Positions 44,202-53,958 of a DNA stretch of 64,000 nucleotides are shown piece after piece. The notes under the pieces were generated by a model that was not told the origin of the DNA, made no database searches, and saw nothing but the letters and a program-made list of their open reading frames with translations. Position 1 is the stretch's first letter; the number at the start of each line of letters is the position of its first letter. The stretch is from NCBI RefSeq assembly GCF_026870155.1, contig NZ_CP113975.1, forward strand, positions 3,782,001-3,846,000, read 5' to 3'. Position numbers and translations under genes: made by a program. Source of the stretch: Flavobacterium marginilacus (GTDB lineage: Bacteria; Bacteroidota; Bacteroidia; Flavobacteriales; Flavobacteriaceae).

Positions 44202-44215
44202 TGTTATCGATTGCA
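44202..44215 (-). promoter_or_regulatory. Putative autoregulatory operator of the LacI-type gene
   Basis: Read on the minus strand it is TGCAATCGATAACA, close to the operator at 34520, and is preceded by TAATTTTTA, which resembles a degenerate -7 box. It lies about 67 bases upstream of the chosen start codon. Confidence 0.6.
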
Positions 44216-44356
44216 TAAAAATTAATTTATTCCACATTTTTTGATTTCAAAGGCACCCTGAAACCTTAAAAAAATCACAAAAGCAAATCATAAAGTATCA
44301 ATATCGCAAAAATATTTTGTTTTAATTTTATTTATACTTTTTTTTCTGACTTTTTT

Positions 44357-44400
44357 TTGTTTATCTAAAAATTATATGTAGGTTTGTGTAATCGATTACA
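44357..44400 (+). promoter_or_regulatory. PUL promoter with abutting LacI-type operator
   Basis: TTG at 44357-44359, a 19-base spacer, TAGGTTTG at 44379-44386 (TAnnTTTG), then the perfect palindrome TGTAATCGATTACA at 44387-44400. The layout is identical to that of the ExuT-like promoter. It would drive the GH28-susC-susD transcript. Confidence 0.8.
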
Positions 44401-44432
44401 TAATTACAGTTACACATTCAAAACTTAACATA

Positions 44433-45884
44433 ATGAAATTATTCAAAACGTATACAATTTTGAAAAATATAACCAGTAAAACAACTGTCATTTCTTTTGC
44501 TTGTGTCTTATTAGGGGTATTTTCACTTCATTCACAAGAGAAAAACCAATCGAAAGAGCAGTGGAAAAAAATGCTTTCGATCGTTAAGTCAGTTAAATAC
44601 CCTAGCTTCCCAAATAAAACGTACAGTATCCTTCAGTATGGCGCACAGGCCAATACTGACTTTGATAACACTGAAGCAATAACGAAAACCATTAAGGAAT
44701 GCAGTAAAAACGGAGGCGGTACAGTATTGGTCCCAAAAGGAAAATACCATTCCCGAGCTATTCATTTAGAAAGTAATGTAAATTTTCATCTGGACAAAGA
44801 TGCCGAAATTCTTTTCAGTACAAATCCAAAAGACTACTATCCATTAGTGCAGACTTCTTTTGAAGGAACTGAACTTATGAACTACTCCCCTTTAGTATAT
44901 GCATTTCAAAAAAAGAATGTCGCAATAACAGGAGAAGGAATCTTAAATGGGCAGGCAGGCAGCGATAACTGGTGGCCTTGGTGCAGCAGTGAATTATATG
45001 GATGGAAAAAAGGAACTCCTTCTCAGGCCGATCCTCTCAATCGATTGCGCTTAGTCGAAATGGCAGAAAACAACATCCCAGTTTCCGAACGGCAATTTGG
45101 AGAAGGACATTATTTGAGACCCAATTTTGTAGAATTTTTTGAATGCAAAAATGTCCTTATACAAAATATCACTATTATAAATGCTCCTTTTTGGGTTATT
45201 CACCCTATCAAATCAGAGAATTTAATCGTGGATGGTGTCAATATCAATAGTCATGGACCAAATAATGACGGCTGTGACCCTGAGTATTCTAAAAATGTAA
45301 TTATCAAAAACTGCACATTCAATACCGGAGACGACTGCATAGCAATAAAATCAGGGCGCGATGGAGACGGAAGAAGAGTTGCCATGAAAAGTGAAAATAT
45401 AATTGTACAAAACTGCAATATGTTTGACGGCCATGGAGGAGTTACAATCGGAAGCGAAATTTCCGGCGGTGTGAGTAATGTATTTGTAGAAGATTGTAAA
45501 ATGGACAGCCCCAATTTAGATATTGCCATCCGTTTAAAAACCAATTCAAAAAGAGGCGGGTTAATAGAAAACTTTTATGTCAGAAACATACAAATAGGAC
45601 AAGTTAAAGAAGCAGTTTTAAAAGCTGATATGTTTTATAATGTACACGGCAATCAGCTGGGAACATTTATCCCTAGAATAGAAAACATTTATTTAGAAAA
45701 TGTAAAAGTAAAAAATGGAGGAAAGTACAGCATTTTAGCAAAAGGTTACAAAGAATCACCTATAAAAAACATAACCCTTGAAAATGTGACAATCGAAAAT
45801 GTAAAAGAACCATACTTAATCGAAAACGTGAATAATCTCAAATTTATAAACACTTATATCAATGGAAAATTAATGAAACACTAA
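44433..45884 (+). CDS. GH28 polygalacturonase-type glycoside hydrolase
   Basis: A 483-residue secreted protein. The signal segment is about residues 18-35 (VISFACVLLGVFSLHSQ). The GH28 beta-helix carries the catalytic motifs in order: NNDGCDPEYS (N-x-D), NTGDDCIAIKSGRDGDG (DD), DGHGGVTIGSE (GHG) and IRLKTNSKRGG (R-x-K). All key residues are present, so hydrolysis of homogalacturonan or its oligomers is likely. It is the first gene after the PUL promoter, upstream of susC, as a periplasmic or surface enzyme of the locus. Confidence 0.92.
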   Translation: MKLFKTYTILKNITSKTTVISFACVLLGVFSLHSQEKNQSKEQWKKMLSIVKSVKYPSFPNKTYSILQYGAQANTDFDNTEAITKTIKECSKNGGGTVLVPKGKYHSRAIHLESNVNFHLDKDAEILFSTNPKDYYPLVQTSFEGTELMNYSPLVYAFQKKNVAITGEGILNGQAGSDNWWPWCSSELYGWKKGTPSQADPLNRLRLVEMAENNIPVSERQFGEGHYLRPNFVEFFECKNVLIQNITIINAPFWVIHPIKSENLIVDGVNINSHGPNNDGCDPEYSKNVIIKNCTFNTGDDCIAIKSGRDGDGRRVAMKSENIIVQNCNMFDGHGGVTIGSEISGGVSNVFVEDCKMDSPNLDIAIRLKTNSKRGGLIENFYVRNIQIGQVKEAVLKADMFYNVHGNQLGTFIPRIENIYLENVKVKNGGKYSILAKGYKESPIKNITLENVTIENVKEPYLIENVNNLKFINTYINGKLMKH

Positions 45885-45939
45885 AAACCAAAAAAAATCA
45901 AACCAAAAAACCAATCAATTAATCATTAAAAAAAAATTT

Positions 45940-48900
45940 ATGACCAATAACTGTTTAATAAAAAAAGGAACAAAAAGCTTTTTTGCTTTTACTCTTTTTC
46001 TGATGTTACTCATAGGCAATAAAACAATTGCGCAGAACGTAACACTGGAAGGTACTGTTAAAGATGCCGCCGGCTTAACAATGCCAGGCGTAAACATTTT
46101 AGAAAAAGGAACACAAAACAGCACTACAACAGATTTTGACGGTAAGTATACCATCAAACTTACAAAACAAGGAGCTGTTTTAAATTTTTCATTTGTAGGA
46201 TTTAAGAGCAAAGAAGTTTCAGCTGCTGGAAAAACAAGGCTTGATGTTTCTTTATCTGAAGAATCAAACACACTAAACGAAGTCGTAGTCGTTGGATACG
46301 GAACAGTAAAAAAATCAGATTTAACGGGTGCTGTTTCAACACTTTCAGGTACTGAGCTAAGAAAAAATCCGGTAGCTAATATTGGAGAAGCTCTAACAGG
46401 CCGTATTGCAGGGGTTTCAGTAACATCCTCAGAAGGATCACCAGATTCTGAAATAAAAATCAGAATCCGTGGAGGAGGTTCTTTAAGTCAGGACGCATCA
46501 CCATTAATAATTGTTGATGGGTTTCCTGTAAACAGTATAAACGATATTTCTCCTTCTGACATCGAGACTCAAACCGTCTTAAAAGATGCAGCATCGACAG
46601 CTATTTATGGTTCAAGAGGAGCGAATGGGGTTATTATTTATACTACTAAAAAAGGGAAAAGTGGTAAAATGGCTGTGAATTTCAATATGTTTTATGGTAT
46701 GAAAGAAATGGCAAATTCCATTGATGTACTTTCACCAGAAGATTATGTAAAGTGGCAATATGAGTATGCTTTACTAAAAAAAGACGTTAGCAGTTATGAA
46801 AAATATTTCGGAGCTTGGCAGGATCATGATTTATACAATGGAATAAAAGGTGATAATTGGCAAAAACAAATTTTCGGACGTACTGGTGAAGTACAAAGCC
46901 GCGATTTAAGTATCCGAGGAGGATCTGATAAAATCAATTATAATTTTAATTATGCTCATTATGATGAAAAAGCAATTATGCTTGGTTCAGATTTTGACAG
47001 AAATAACATTTCCTTATCTTTAAACAGTAAGGCATCAGATAAAATAGACCTTTCGTTTACTATGCGTTATTCTGATACAGAAATTAATGGAGGTGGCGCT
47101 AATAATCAAAATGCAACATCAACTAACGATTCAGTTTTGCGTCATGCAATTGGATATTCTCCAATTCCATTACCAGGCTTAACCACAGACAATACAGACG
47201 AGGCTCTTACAGGATACCTTGTGGATCCGATTCTGCTTATAGCAGACACAGATCGTCAACAATTAAGAAAAAACTTCAATATGCTTGGCAGTTTTTCCTG
47301 GAAGTTAATTGACAATCTTGTTTTTAAATCAGAGTTTGGTTTAGACAACCGTAATAGCCAAGATTACCGTTTTTATGGACGATCAACCTTTTATGTGAAA
47401 AATGTCCCTTCAGCTTTAAATCAAGGAAGCCCGGCACTTGTTATTGCTGATCAAAAAACAGCTACTTTTAGAAATGCAAACACATTAAATTATGATTTTA
47501 AAAAATTATTAGGCGATGACCACCATTTTAATGTTCTTGCAGGACAAGAGATGATTAACACTACATTAAACACAGTGACATCTACAATCCATAAATTCCC
47601 TAATGATTTTGATTTTGACCGTGCAAAAAAACTTACTACACAAGGTATTGCGCAATCGATAGATAATTTTTACAGCCCAGATGATAAATTACTTTCATTT
47701 TTTGGACGTGCCAATTACGACTATAAAAATAAATATTTATTAACTGGTACTTTCAGAGCGGATGGTTCCAGTAAATTTACAACAGGTAACAAATGGGGTT
47801 ATTTCCCAGCAGCAGCAATAGGATGGAAAATTTCTGAAGAAAGTTTCCTTAAAAATGTAAGCTGGATAAACTCGCTTAAAATCAGAGCAAGTTATGGAGA
47901 GGCTGGAAATAATAATATTCCAACCGGACAGACTATACAAAGTTTTCAATCAGGAAATAATACTTGGATAAATAATAGCTCAAGCCAATGGACACCTTCT
48001 AAAACTTTAGCTAATCCAGACTTAAAATGGGAAACTACAGTAACACAAAACTTAGGTTTGGATTTTGATTTTTTCAAAGGCCGTATCAACGGATCTGTAG
48101 AAACATACATAAATAAAACTAAAGATCTGTTATTATTATTCCCTGTCTCTGGAGTAGGTTATGATAACCAATTCCGTAATATGGGAGAAACTCAAAATTC
48201 AGGTTATGAAGCAACTTTGAATGTTGCGGCAATACAAAAAGAAAACTATGGTTTGAATTTTTCTTTAAACATTAGTGTCAATAAAAACAACATCAACACA
48301 CTTGGAGTCATGAATAATTTTGGTTCTCCAAGTGGATGGGCCTCTACACAAATTGGTAACGATTATGCAGTAAATGTTGGATCTCCATTAGGTTTAATGT
48401 ATGGATATCAAAGTGCTGGCCGTTATGAAGTTTCAGATTTTGATTATGCTCCAAGCACAGGAAAATACACTCTAAAAGCAGGAATTCCAAACGATTCAGA
48501 TATCGTTGGTGAAGTACAACCAGGTTATATGAAATTAGTAGATCGTGATGGAGATAATAAAATAACAGCTGCTGACCAGACAATTATAGGGAATTCTAAT
48601 CCAAAAAATACCGGAGGTTTCATAATTAATGCTTATGCTTATGGGTTTGATCTTTCGGCTGCCTTCAACTGGAGTTACGGGAATGATATTTATAACGCTA
48701 ATAAAGTTGAATCTACTACTTCTAACCCTAATAGCCAATATAGAAACATGTCTTCTCAAATGGCTGATGGTCAAAGATGGACAAATTTAGATCCTGCAAC
48801 AGGTACATTAGTTACTGATCCTGCAGCATTAACAGCATTAAATGCTAACACTACTATGTGGTCTCCATATATGAAAAGTTATGTTTTTAGTGACTGGGCA

Positions 48901-49155
48901 GTTGAAGATGCTTCTTTCTTAAGGCTAAACACATTAACATTGGGTTATACTGCTCCAGCTTTCTTTAATTCTAAAATGGGAATCAGTAAATTAAGATTTT
49001 ACTGTACAGCCTCTAACGTTTTTGTTTGGACTAATTACACAGGTCCTGATCCGGAGTCTTCTACAAGAAGAGCTACTCCATATACACCTGGAGTTGATTA
49101 TTCAGCCTATCCGCGCAGCAGACAATTTATTTTTGGTTTAAACCTTAATTTTTAA
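45940..49155 (+). CDS. SusC-family TonB-dependent oligosaccharide transporter
   Basis: A 1071-residue outer-membrane transporter. The signal peptide ends near TIAQ32. The CarboxypepD_reg-like domain is about 34-110 (LEGTVKDAAGLTMPGVNILE). The plug contains NEVVVVGYGTVKKSDLTGAV and SPLIIVDGFPVNSINDISPS, with the SusC/RagA signature DAASTAIYGSRGANGVIIYT. The C-terminus ends in YPRSRQFIFGLNLNF. It imports pectic oligosaccharides with its SusD partner, encoded 18 bases downstream. Confidence 0.96.
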   Translation: MTNNCLIKKGTKSFFAFTLFLMLLIGNKTIAQNVTLEGTVKDAAGLTMPGVNILEKGTQNSTTTDFDGKYTIKLTKQGAVLNFSFVGFKSKEVSAAGKTRLDVSLSEESNTLNEVVVVGYGTVKKSDLTGAVSTLSGTELRKNPVANIGEALTGRIAGVSVTSSEGSPDSEIKIRIRGGGSLSQDASPLIIVDGFPVNSINDISPSDIETQTVLKDAASTAIYGSRGANGVIIYTTKKGKSGKMAVNFNMFYGMKEMANSIDVLSPEDYVKWQYEYALLKKDVSSYEKYFGAWQDHDLYNGIKGDNWQKQIFGRTGEVQSRDLSIRGGSDKINYNFNYAHYDEKAIMLGSDFDRNNISLSLNSKASDKIDLSFTMRYSDTEINGGGANNQNATSTNDSVLRHAIGYSPIPLPGLTTDNTDEALTGYLVDPILLIADTDRQQLRKNFNMLGSFSWKLIDNLVFKSEFGLDNRNSQDYRFYGRSTFYVKNVPSALNQGSPALVIADQKTATFRNANTLNYDFKKLLGDDHHFNVLAGQEMINTTLNTVTSTIHKFPNDFDFDRAKKLTTQGIAQSIDNFYSPDDKLLSFFGRANYDYKNKYLLTGTFRADGSSKFTTGNKWGYFPAAAIGWKISEESFLKNVSWINSLKIRASYGEAGNNNIPTGQTIQSFQSGNNTWINNSSSQWTPSKTLANPDLKWETTVTQNLGLDFDFFKGRINGSVETYINKTKDLLLLFPVSGVGYDNQFRNMGETQNSGYEATLNVAAIQKENYGLNFSLNISVNKNNINTLGVMNNFGSPSGWASTQIGNDYAVNVGSPLGLMYGYQSAGRYEVSDFDYAPSTGKYTLKAGIPNDSDIVGEVQPGYMKLVDRDGDNKITAADQTIIGNSNPKNTGGFIINAYAYGFDLSAAFNWSYGNDIYNANKVESTTSNPNSQYRNMSSQMADGQRWTNLDPATGTLVTDPAALTALNANTTMWSPYMKSYVFSDWAVEDASFLRLNTLTLGYTAPAFFNSKMGISKLRFYCTASNVFVWTNYTGPDPESSTRRATPYTPGVDYSAYPRSRQFIFGLNLNF

Positions 49156-49173
49156 TTAAAAAACTATCAAAAG

Positions 49174-50970
49174 ATGAAACATACAATAATTATAGCAGGA
49201 ATAGTTTTAGCTAGTCTTTTTACATCTTGTCAAGAAGATTATCTGGATACTCCAGCACAATCATCACTGGACGAATCAGTAATTTTTTCTTCTGTAACAC
49301 TAGCCTCAGGAGCTATAGATGGGATTAAAATACCATTTGCTGAAACGAATTCATACAGAGGTCGGTTTTTACCTTATTATGGTTTAAACTCCGATCTTGA
49401 ATGGAACAATGCTTCTACATCTGCCGGTGACACAGCTGAACTACAGAATTATGGTGTCATTCCAACAAATACAATAATGAATACCACCAACAATGCCTGG
49501 CAGCAAATGTATGCTGGGATTGAACGCGCCAACATTTGTATTCGCGGACTTCGTTTATATGGCAATCCAAAACCAGGAACTGATTTAGGATATTTATTAG
49601 GAGAGGCAATTACATTACGTGCCATTTATTATGCCGATTTAGTAAAAGCCTGGGGTGACGTACCATATCGTTTTGAGCCAGTTACGAATGCTACTATATA
49701 TCAGGCAAAAGTAAGTCGTGACATAATTTATAAACAACTGCTTACTGATTTAGCAGAAGCCGCTACATTGGTACCATGGCCGAATGAAACTACTGCTACC
49801 AACAGTGTAGAAAGGATTAATAAAGCATTTGTAAAAGCTCTTCGTGCCCGTATAGCAATGGCAGCTGGTGGTTTTCAGCAATATCCTGATGGTATCCGTA
49901 AAAGTAATGACCCTGCTCTTTCAACTGCCAATATGTATAGTTTAGCATTAACTGAGTGTCGTGAAGTTATAGCAAGCGGAAAAGCTCACTTAGAACCATC
50001 ATTTGAAACATTTTGGAGAAATTACAATAAAGAAGTTATTACAGCTGGTGGTGAATCACTTTGGGAACTTCCTTTTGCTGATGGTAGAGGAAGAATGTTA
50101 TATTCTTTTGCGGTAAAACATACTAGTTCTGATCAATTTACTGCTCAACCTAGAGGTGGAAGTGCAGGACCGCTGCCTTTTGTATTTTATGATTATAACC
50201 AAAAAGATACCCGTAGAGACGTTACTTGTGTTCCCTATAAATATGGCACAGCAGTTAATGGTGTAGCAAAACAGGAGTTAGGTTCATTAAATACATGGTA
50301 TTTTGGAAAATACCGTTATGAATGGATGACTCGTAAAGTTGTTTCCGATAATGATGATGGAGTAAATAAAGTTTATATGCGTTATGCTGAAGTTCTTTTA
50401 CTTGCTGCTGAAGCTGCGAATGAATTAGAAGGTGTTGCTGCTGCTAAGCCATACTTAAAAGAAATACGAAACAGAGCGTTCGCAGCAGCTGACCGCCCTT
50501 TAAATGTTGATGCATATCTGGCTGCTATAAACTCTAAAGATGATATGTTTAACGCCCTTGTAAAAGAAAACGAGTATGAATTTACAGGTGAAATGGAACG
50601 TAAACAAGCACTTATTCGCTGGAATTTACTTGCAAAAAACTTAGATCTTGCAAAAACTAAAATGAAAGCATTACAAACCCGTACTGGAGATTATGCTAAT
50701 GTACCAAGTACTTTATTTTACAAATATGATCCAACTCCAGACGCAAAAGGTAACCCGCTTACTACTCTTATTATTTATGGATTAAATCGTGGTGAAACTA
50801 CAAGCCCTGGAGCAGATTATACTGCCTGGACATGGGTTGCTCTTGACGATGCTAAAATAGCTTCACTTTACAAAACCGGAGTAAATCCAGATAACAGACA
50901 ATTTTGGCCAATATGGCAAGTGTTCCTAGATTCAAGTAATGGTCTATTAAAAAATGACTATAATTATTAA
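49174..50970 (+). CDS. SusD/RagB-family surface glycan-binding lipoprotein
   Basis: A 598-residue lipoprotein (signal IIIAGIVLASLFTSC, lipidated Cys19, then acidic QEDYLD). SusD features include the N-terminal repeat region (NAWQQMYAGIERANICI), AITLRAIYYADLVKAWGDVP, VYMRYAEVLLLAAEAANEL, and NEYEFTGEMERKQALIRWN near the C-terminal domain. It forms the lid of the SusC transporter and recruits pectin oligosaccharides. The closest context is GH28 upstream and a second surface lipoprotein downstream. Confidence 0.95.
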   Translation: MKHTIIIAGIVLASLFTSCQEDYLDTPAQSSLDESVIFSSVTLASGAIDGIKIPFAETNSYRGRFLPYYGLNSDLEWNNASTSAGDTAELQNYGVIPTNTIMNTTNNAWQQMYAGIERANICIRGLRLYGNPKPGTDLGYLLGEAITLRAIYYADLVKAWGDVPYRFEPVTNATIYQAKVSRDIIYKQLLTDLAEAATLVPWPNETTATNSVERINKAFVKALRARIAMAAGGFQQYPDGIRKSNDPALSTANMYSLALTECREVIASGKAHLEPSFETFWRNYNKEVITAGGESLWELPFADGRGRMLYSFAVKHTSSDQFTAQPRGGSAGPLPFVFYDYNQKDTRRDVTCVPYKYGTAVNGVAKQELGSLNTWYFGKYRYEWMTRKVVSDNDDGVNKVYMRYAEVLLLAAEAANELEGVAAAKPYLKEIRNRAFAAADRPLNVDAYLAAINSKDDMFNALVKENEYEFTGEMERKQALIRWNLLAKNLDLAKTKMKALQTRTGDYANVPSTLFYKYDPTPDAKGNPLTTLIIYGLNRGETTSPGADYTAWTWVALDDAKIASLYKTGVNPDNRQFWPIWQVFLDSSNGLLKNDYNY

Positions 50971-51011
50971 AGATCTTGCGAAAAAAATTAATTAATAAAT
51001 TATAATTTTTT

Positions 51012-52601
51012 ATGTTTATGAATATAAAATATATATTAAAAGGATTAATAACCTCATTGTTAATTGTATTAGTTTTTACTAACTGCGAAAATTACAATGA
51101 GCCACTATTAGATGGAATTGGGAACACTAGAGAATTTTCTCCATTAAATCTTACAGCAAAACTAAGAAACCAGACAACAGTTGAATTGAACTGGACTGTA
51201 AAAGAAGGAGAAAATAATTTTGTTGTAGAATTCAGTGCAGATGATCCAACGTTTAGTACTATTTTTAAAACTGTTCAGGTTACGGCTTCACAATTACCAA
51301 TACAGATTAAATTAGAAGGTGAAACTGTTTATTCAATCAGAGTAAAAGCAGTAACTCCTGGTTTAGATGATTCGAAATGGTCAATCATTACAGCAGCAAC
51401 ATTGTCTGAACAAATTTTCTTACCGATAATTCCTGGAGATATAGCTGGAAAGCAAGCGACTCTTAGATGGGGTGCCAATAGTAATGTAACTCAAATTGTT
51501 CTGACTCCAGGTAATATCACACATGCAATTACAGCCGCCGAAAAAACAGCTGGTATTGCAACAATAACTGGGTTAGCAGGTGAAACAACTTACAATGCTA
51601 TTTTACAAAATGGCTCAAAAAACAGAGGACAAATAAGCTTTACAACAGAAGTTGATCCTACAAATGCTATTGTAATCTCTCCTGCAGATGATTTAATGGC
51701 TTCAATTGCTACTGCAGCTTCTTCAGGCAAAGTTCTGCTTTTACAACCTGGTGACTATACTTCACAAACTGGACTTGTAACTTTAAGTCAAACATTAACG
51801 TTGAGAGCTCTTACAAGTTGGAATAAACCAAAACTAAAAATTAATTTCTTACTTAATAGCGGAGTTGGTAATCTTAGCTTAATCGATTTAGATTTAACCG
51901 GAGCAGGTATGACAAATTCGAGTGTAATAACAATTTCCTCAGCTGGAACCTTTAATGATATTTTAATCAGAGGCTGTTATGTACATGACTATACCCGTTC
52001 CTTATTTGCTAACACTGCCGGTGCCTCTAAAATAAATTCATTAATAGTAGACAACACTATTGTTAAAAATGTAAATACTAATGCTGGTGCTGAATTCATT
52101 GATGTAAGAAGTTCATACATCAAGAGTATTGTTCTTCAAAACAGTACATTTGACACTTGTTCAGATTCACGCGAATTTATTCGTTTAGATCAATCTGCTG
52201 GTTTATCTGGTACAGGTTTAACATCCGATGTATTAATTAATAGCTGTACTTTATACAAAGTATGTACTACTGTAGCTGCAAAAAGAATTTTGTATCTTCG
52301 TTTTGCTTCAAATACATCTACTGTAAAAAACACATTGATTACAGATACACCAACTGCATTATATTCGAATCAGAACGGTACGGCAACACCTACAACTCCT
52401 CCTACGTTTGCAGGTAACAATTATTTTAATGCTAATCCATTATTTACACCTGCTGTACCAGCACTAACAACGACAACTCTTGACAAATCAACAACATTTA
52501 CAACATTAGATCCTCAATATACGGATGCCGCAAATGGTAATTTTAAACTTAAAAATCAAACTTTAATAGATAATAAAGTTGGAGATCCTCGTTGGAGATA
52601 A
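51012..52601 (+). CDS. Surface lipoprotein with FnIII-like, DUF4957 and DUF5123-type domains
   Basis: A 529-residue lipoprotein (signal ITSLLIVLVFTNC). Two FnIII-like domains (about 35-125 and 130-210, LNLTAKLRNQTTVELNWTV) precede a right-handed beta-helix region (about 215-525, ISPADDLMASIATAASSGKV, then many LINSCTLYKV-type rungs). It ends with the DUF5123-like tail AANGNFKLKNQTLIDNKVGD. It resembles pectin-PUL surface glycan-binding proteins with a pectate-lyase-like helix; no catalytic residues could be assigned. It completes the susC-susD transport and binding unit and is followed by two terminators. Confidence 0.82.
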   Translation: MFMNIKYILKGLITSLLIVLVFTNCENYNEPLLDGIGNTREFSPLNLTAKLRNQTTVELNWTVKEGENNFVVEFSADDPTFSTIFKTVQVTASQLPIQIKLEGETVYSIRVKAVTPGLDDSKWSIITAATLSEQIFLPIIPGDIAGKQATLRWGANSNVTQIVLTPGNITHAITAAEKTAGIATITGLAGETTYNAILQNGSKNRGQISFTTEVDPTNAIVISPADDLMASIATAASSGKVLLLQPGDYTSQTGLVTLSQTLTLRALTSWNKPKLKINFLLNSGVGNLSLIDLDLTGAGMTNSSVITISSAGTFNDILIRGCYVHDYTRSLFANTAGASKINSLIVDNTIVKNVNTNAGAEFIDVRSSYIKSIVLQNSTFDTCSDSREFIRLDQSAGLSGTGLTSDVLINSCTLYKVCTTVAAKRILYLRFASNTSTVKNTLITDTPTALYSNQNGTATPTTPPTFAGNNYFNANPLFTPAVPALTTTTLDKSTTFTTLDPQYTDAANGNFKLKNQTLIDNKVGDPRWR

Positions 52602-52619
52602 ATAGAATTATTAAATAAA

Positions 52620-52656
52620 AGAGGTTTGCAAATTTTGCAGACCTCTCTTTTTATTG
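52620..52656 (+). terminator. First of two tandem terminators within the PUL
   Basis: The stem AGAGGTTTGCAAA / TTTGCAGACCTCT (one mismatch) is followed by CTTTTTATT, 19 bases after the stop codon of the surface lipoprotein gene. Confidence 0.8.
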
Positions 52657-52672
52657 AAACTTACAATTAAAC

Positions 52673-52710
52673 AAAATAAGGAGTTTGAAAAAAGTCAAAC
52701 TCCTTATTTT
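52673..52710. terminator. Second of two tandem terminators within the PUL
   Basis: A perfect 16-bp stem AAAATAAGGAGTTTGA (52673-52688) / its complement (52695-52710) has a 6-base loop and T-rich ends. It lies only 31 bases before the first GH105 gene, with no TAnnTTTG promoter box between. Confidence 0.8.
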
Positions 52711-52740
52711 AAATTATAAAAAGTATAACTACTGTAAATC

Positions 52741-53931
52741 ATGAAAGGATTATTAATATTATTATTTTTTACTTCCATCGATCTAAAAGCACAAACTATG
52801 GAATCTCAAAAGGAAATCATCCTTTCAGATCAATTAAAATGGTCTGAAAGAATGGCATTCTCTATAATGAGAGCCTATCCTGAAGCTTGGCAGATTGATA
52901 ATCATCCTGCTCCAAAATGGGACTACAAAATTGGAATGATTTTAACAGCATACGAAAAGTTATACCATAAGACAAAAAATCAAAAATATTTTGATTACAT
53001 CAAAGATTACACTGATAAACTGATTAATAAGAATGGGACTTTCCAAAATTTTGATCCAAAAGATCATAATATCGATTTCATCAATGCTGGAAAAATTCTT
53101 TTTAATCTTTATGACACCACCAAAGAACAAAAATATCTTACCGCGTTACAAACACTAAGAAGACAATTTGAAGATCACCCTAGAACTCTTTCTGGAGGTT
53201 TTTGGCACAAAAAAATATATCCAAATCAAATGTGGCTGGATGGTTTATATATGGGAGAACCATTTTACGCCCGTTACACTACAGCATTTGAAGGAGGAGA
53301 AAAACTAAACGATGTTGCTCTTCAGTTCGAGCTGCTTCACAATCATACATTCGATAAAAAAACAGGATTATATTTTCATGCTTGGGATGAAAGCAAAAAA
53401 ATGCCTTGGGCAGATTCAAAAACCGGAACAGCTCCGCATATTTGGCTAAGAGCTTTAGGGTGGTATGGAATGGCATTAGTAGATGTCTTAGATTATTTCC
53501 CAAAAGATCATCCCAAACATAAAGAACTGGTACGCTATTTAAACGAATTGGCTGCAGCAGTAAGTAAATACCAAGATAAATCAGGATTATGGTATCAAAT
53601 TCCGGATTTAGGATCGAAAAAAGGAAACTATCTGGAAGCATCCGGTTCTTCAATGTTAGTTTATTTTTTAGCAAAAGGATTACATAAAGGTTATTTACCG
53701 GCTAAATTTGAAACCGCGGCTAATAATGGTTTCAATGGTTTAATCAGCCAATTAATAAAAGTAGACAAAAATGGAGAAATCCACATTACACAAGTCTGTG
53801 CAAGTGCCGGTTTAGGCGGAAACCCTTATAGAGACGGTTCATTTAACTATTACATCAATGAAAAAATAATAACAGACAATTCACATGGATTAGGTGCTTT
53901 TCTTCTAGCGGCAATCGAATTAGATAAATAA
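52741..53931 (+). CDS. GH105 unsaturated glucuronyl/galacturonyl hydrolase, paralog 1
   Basis: A 396-residue (alpha/alpha)6-barrel enzyme that removes the 4,5-unsaturated uronate left by pectin lyases. A short signal peptide (LLILLFFTSIDLKAQ) implies periplasmic location. The catalytic-Asp segment is GGFWHKKIYPNQMWLDGLYM, followed by GEPFYARYT. Others are YFHAWDESKKMPWAD, LRALGWYGMALVDVLDYFP and NYLEASGSSMLVYFLAKGL. The released sugar feeds KduI. It is a close paralog of the next gene. Confidence 0.92.
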   Translation: MKGLLILLFFTSIDLKAQTMESQKEIILSDQLKWSERMAFSIMRAYPEAWQIDNHPAPKWDYKIGMILTAYEKLYHKTKNQKYFDYIKDYTDKLINKNGTFQNFDPKDHNIDFINAGKILFNLYDTTKEQKYLTALQTLRRQFEDHPRTLSGGFWHKKIYPNQMWLDGLYMGEPFYARYTTAFEGGEKLNDVALQFELLHNHTFDKKTGLYFHAWDESKKMPWADSKTGTAPHIWLRALGWYGMALVDVLDYFPKDHPKHKELVRYLNELAAAVSKYQDKSGLWYQIPDLGSKKGNYLEASGSSMLVYFLAKGLHKGYLPAKFETAANNGFNGLISQLIKVDKNGEIHITQVCASAGLGGNPYRDGSFNYYINEKIITDNSHGLGAFLLAAIELDK

Positions 53932-53958
53932 AAATCAGTAAATATTAAATAAATAATC

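Larger units (their letters stand above)
44136..44432. promoter_or_regulatory. Divergent control region between the lacI-type gene and the PUL
   Basis: It holds an imperfect operator TGTTATCGATTGCA at 44202-44215, near the regulator's own start on the other strand, and a perfect operator at 44387-44400 at the PUL promoter. Their centres are 185 bp apart, which would allow a repressor loop. The rest is AT-rich without an ORF. Confidence 0.6.
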
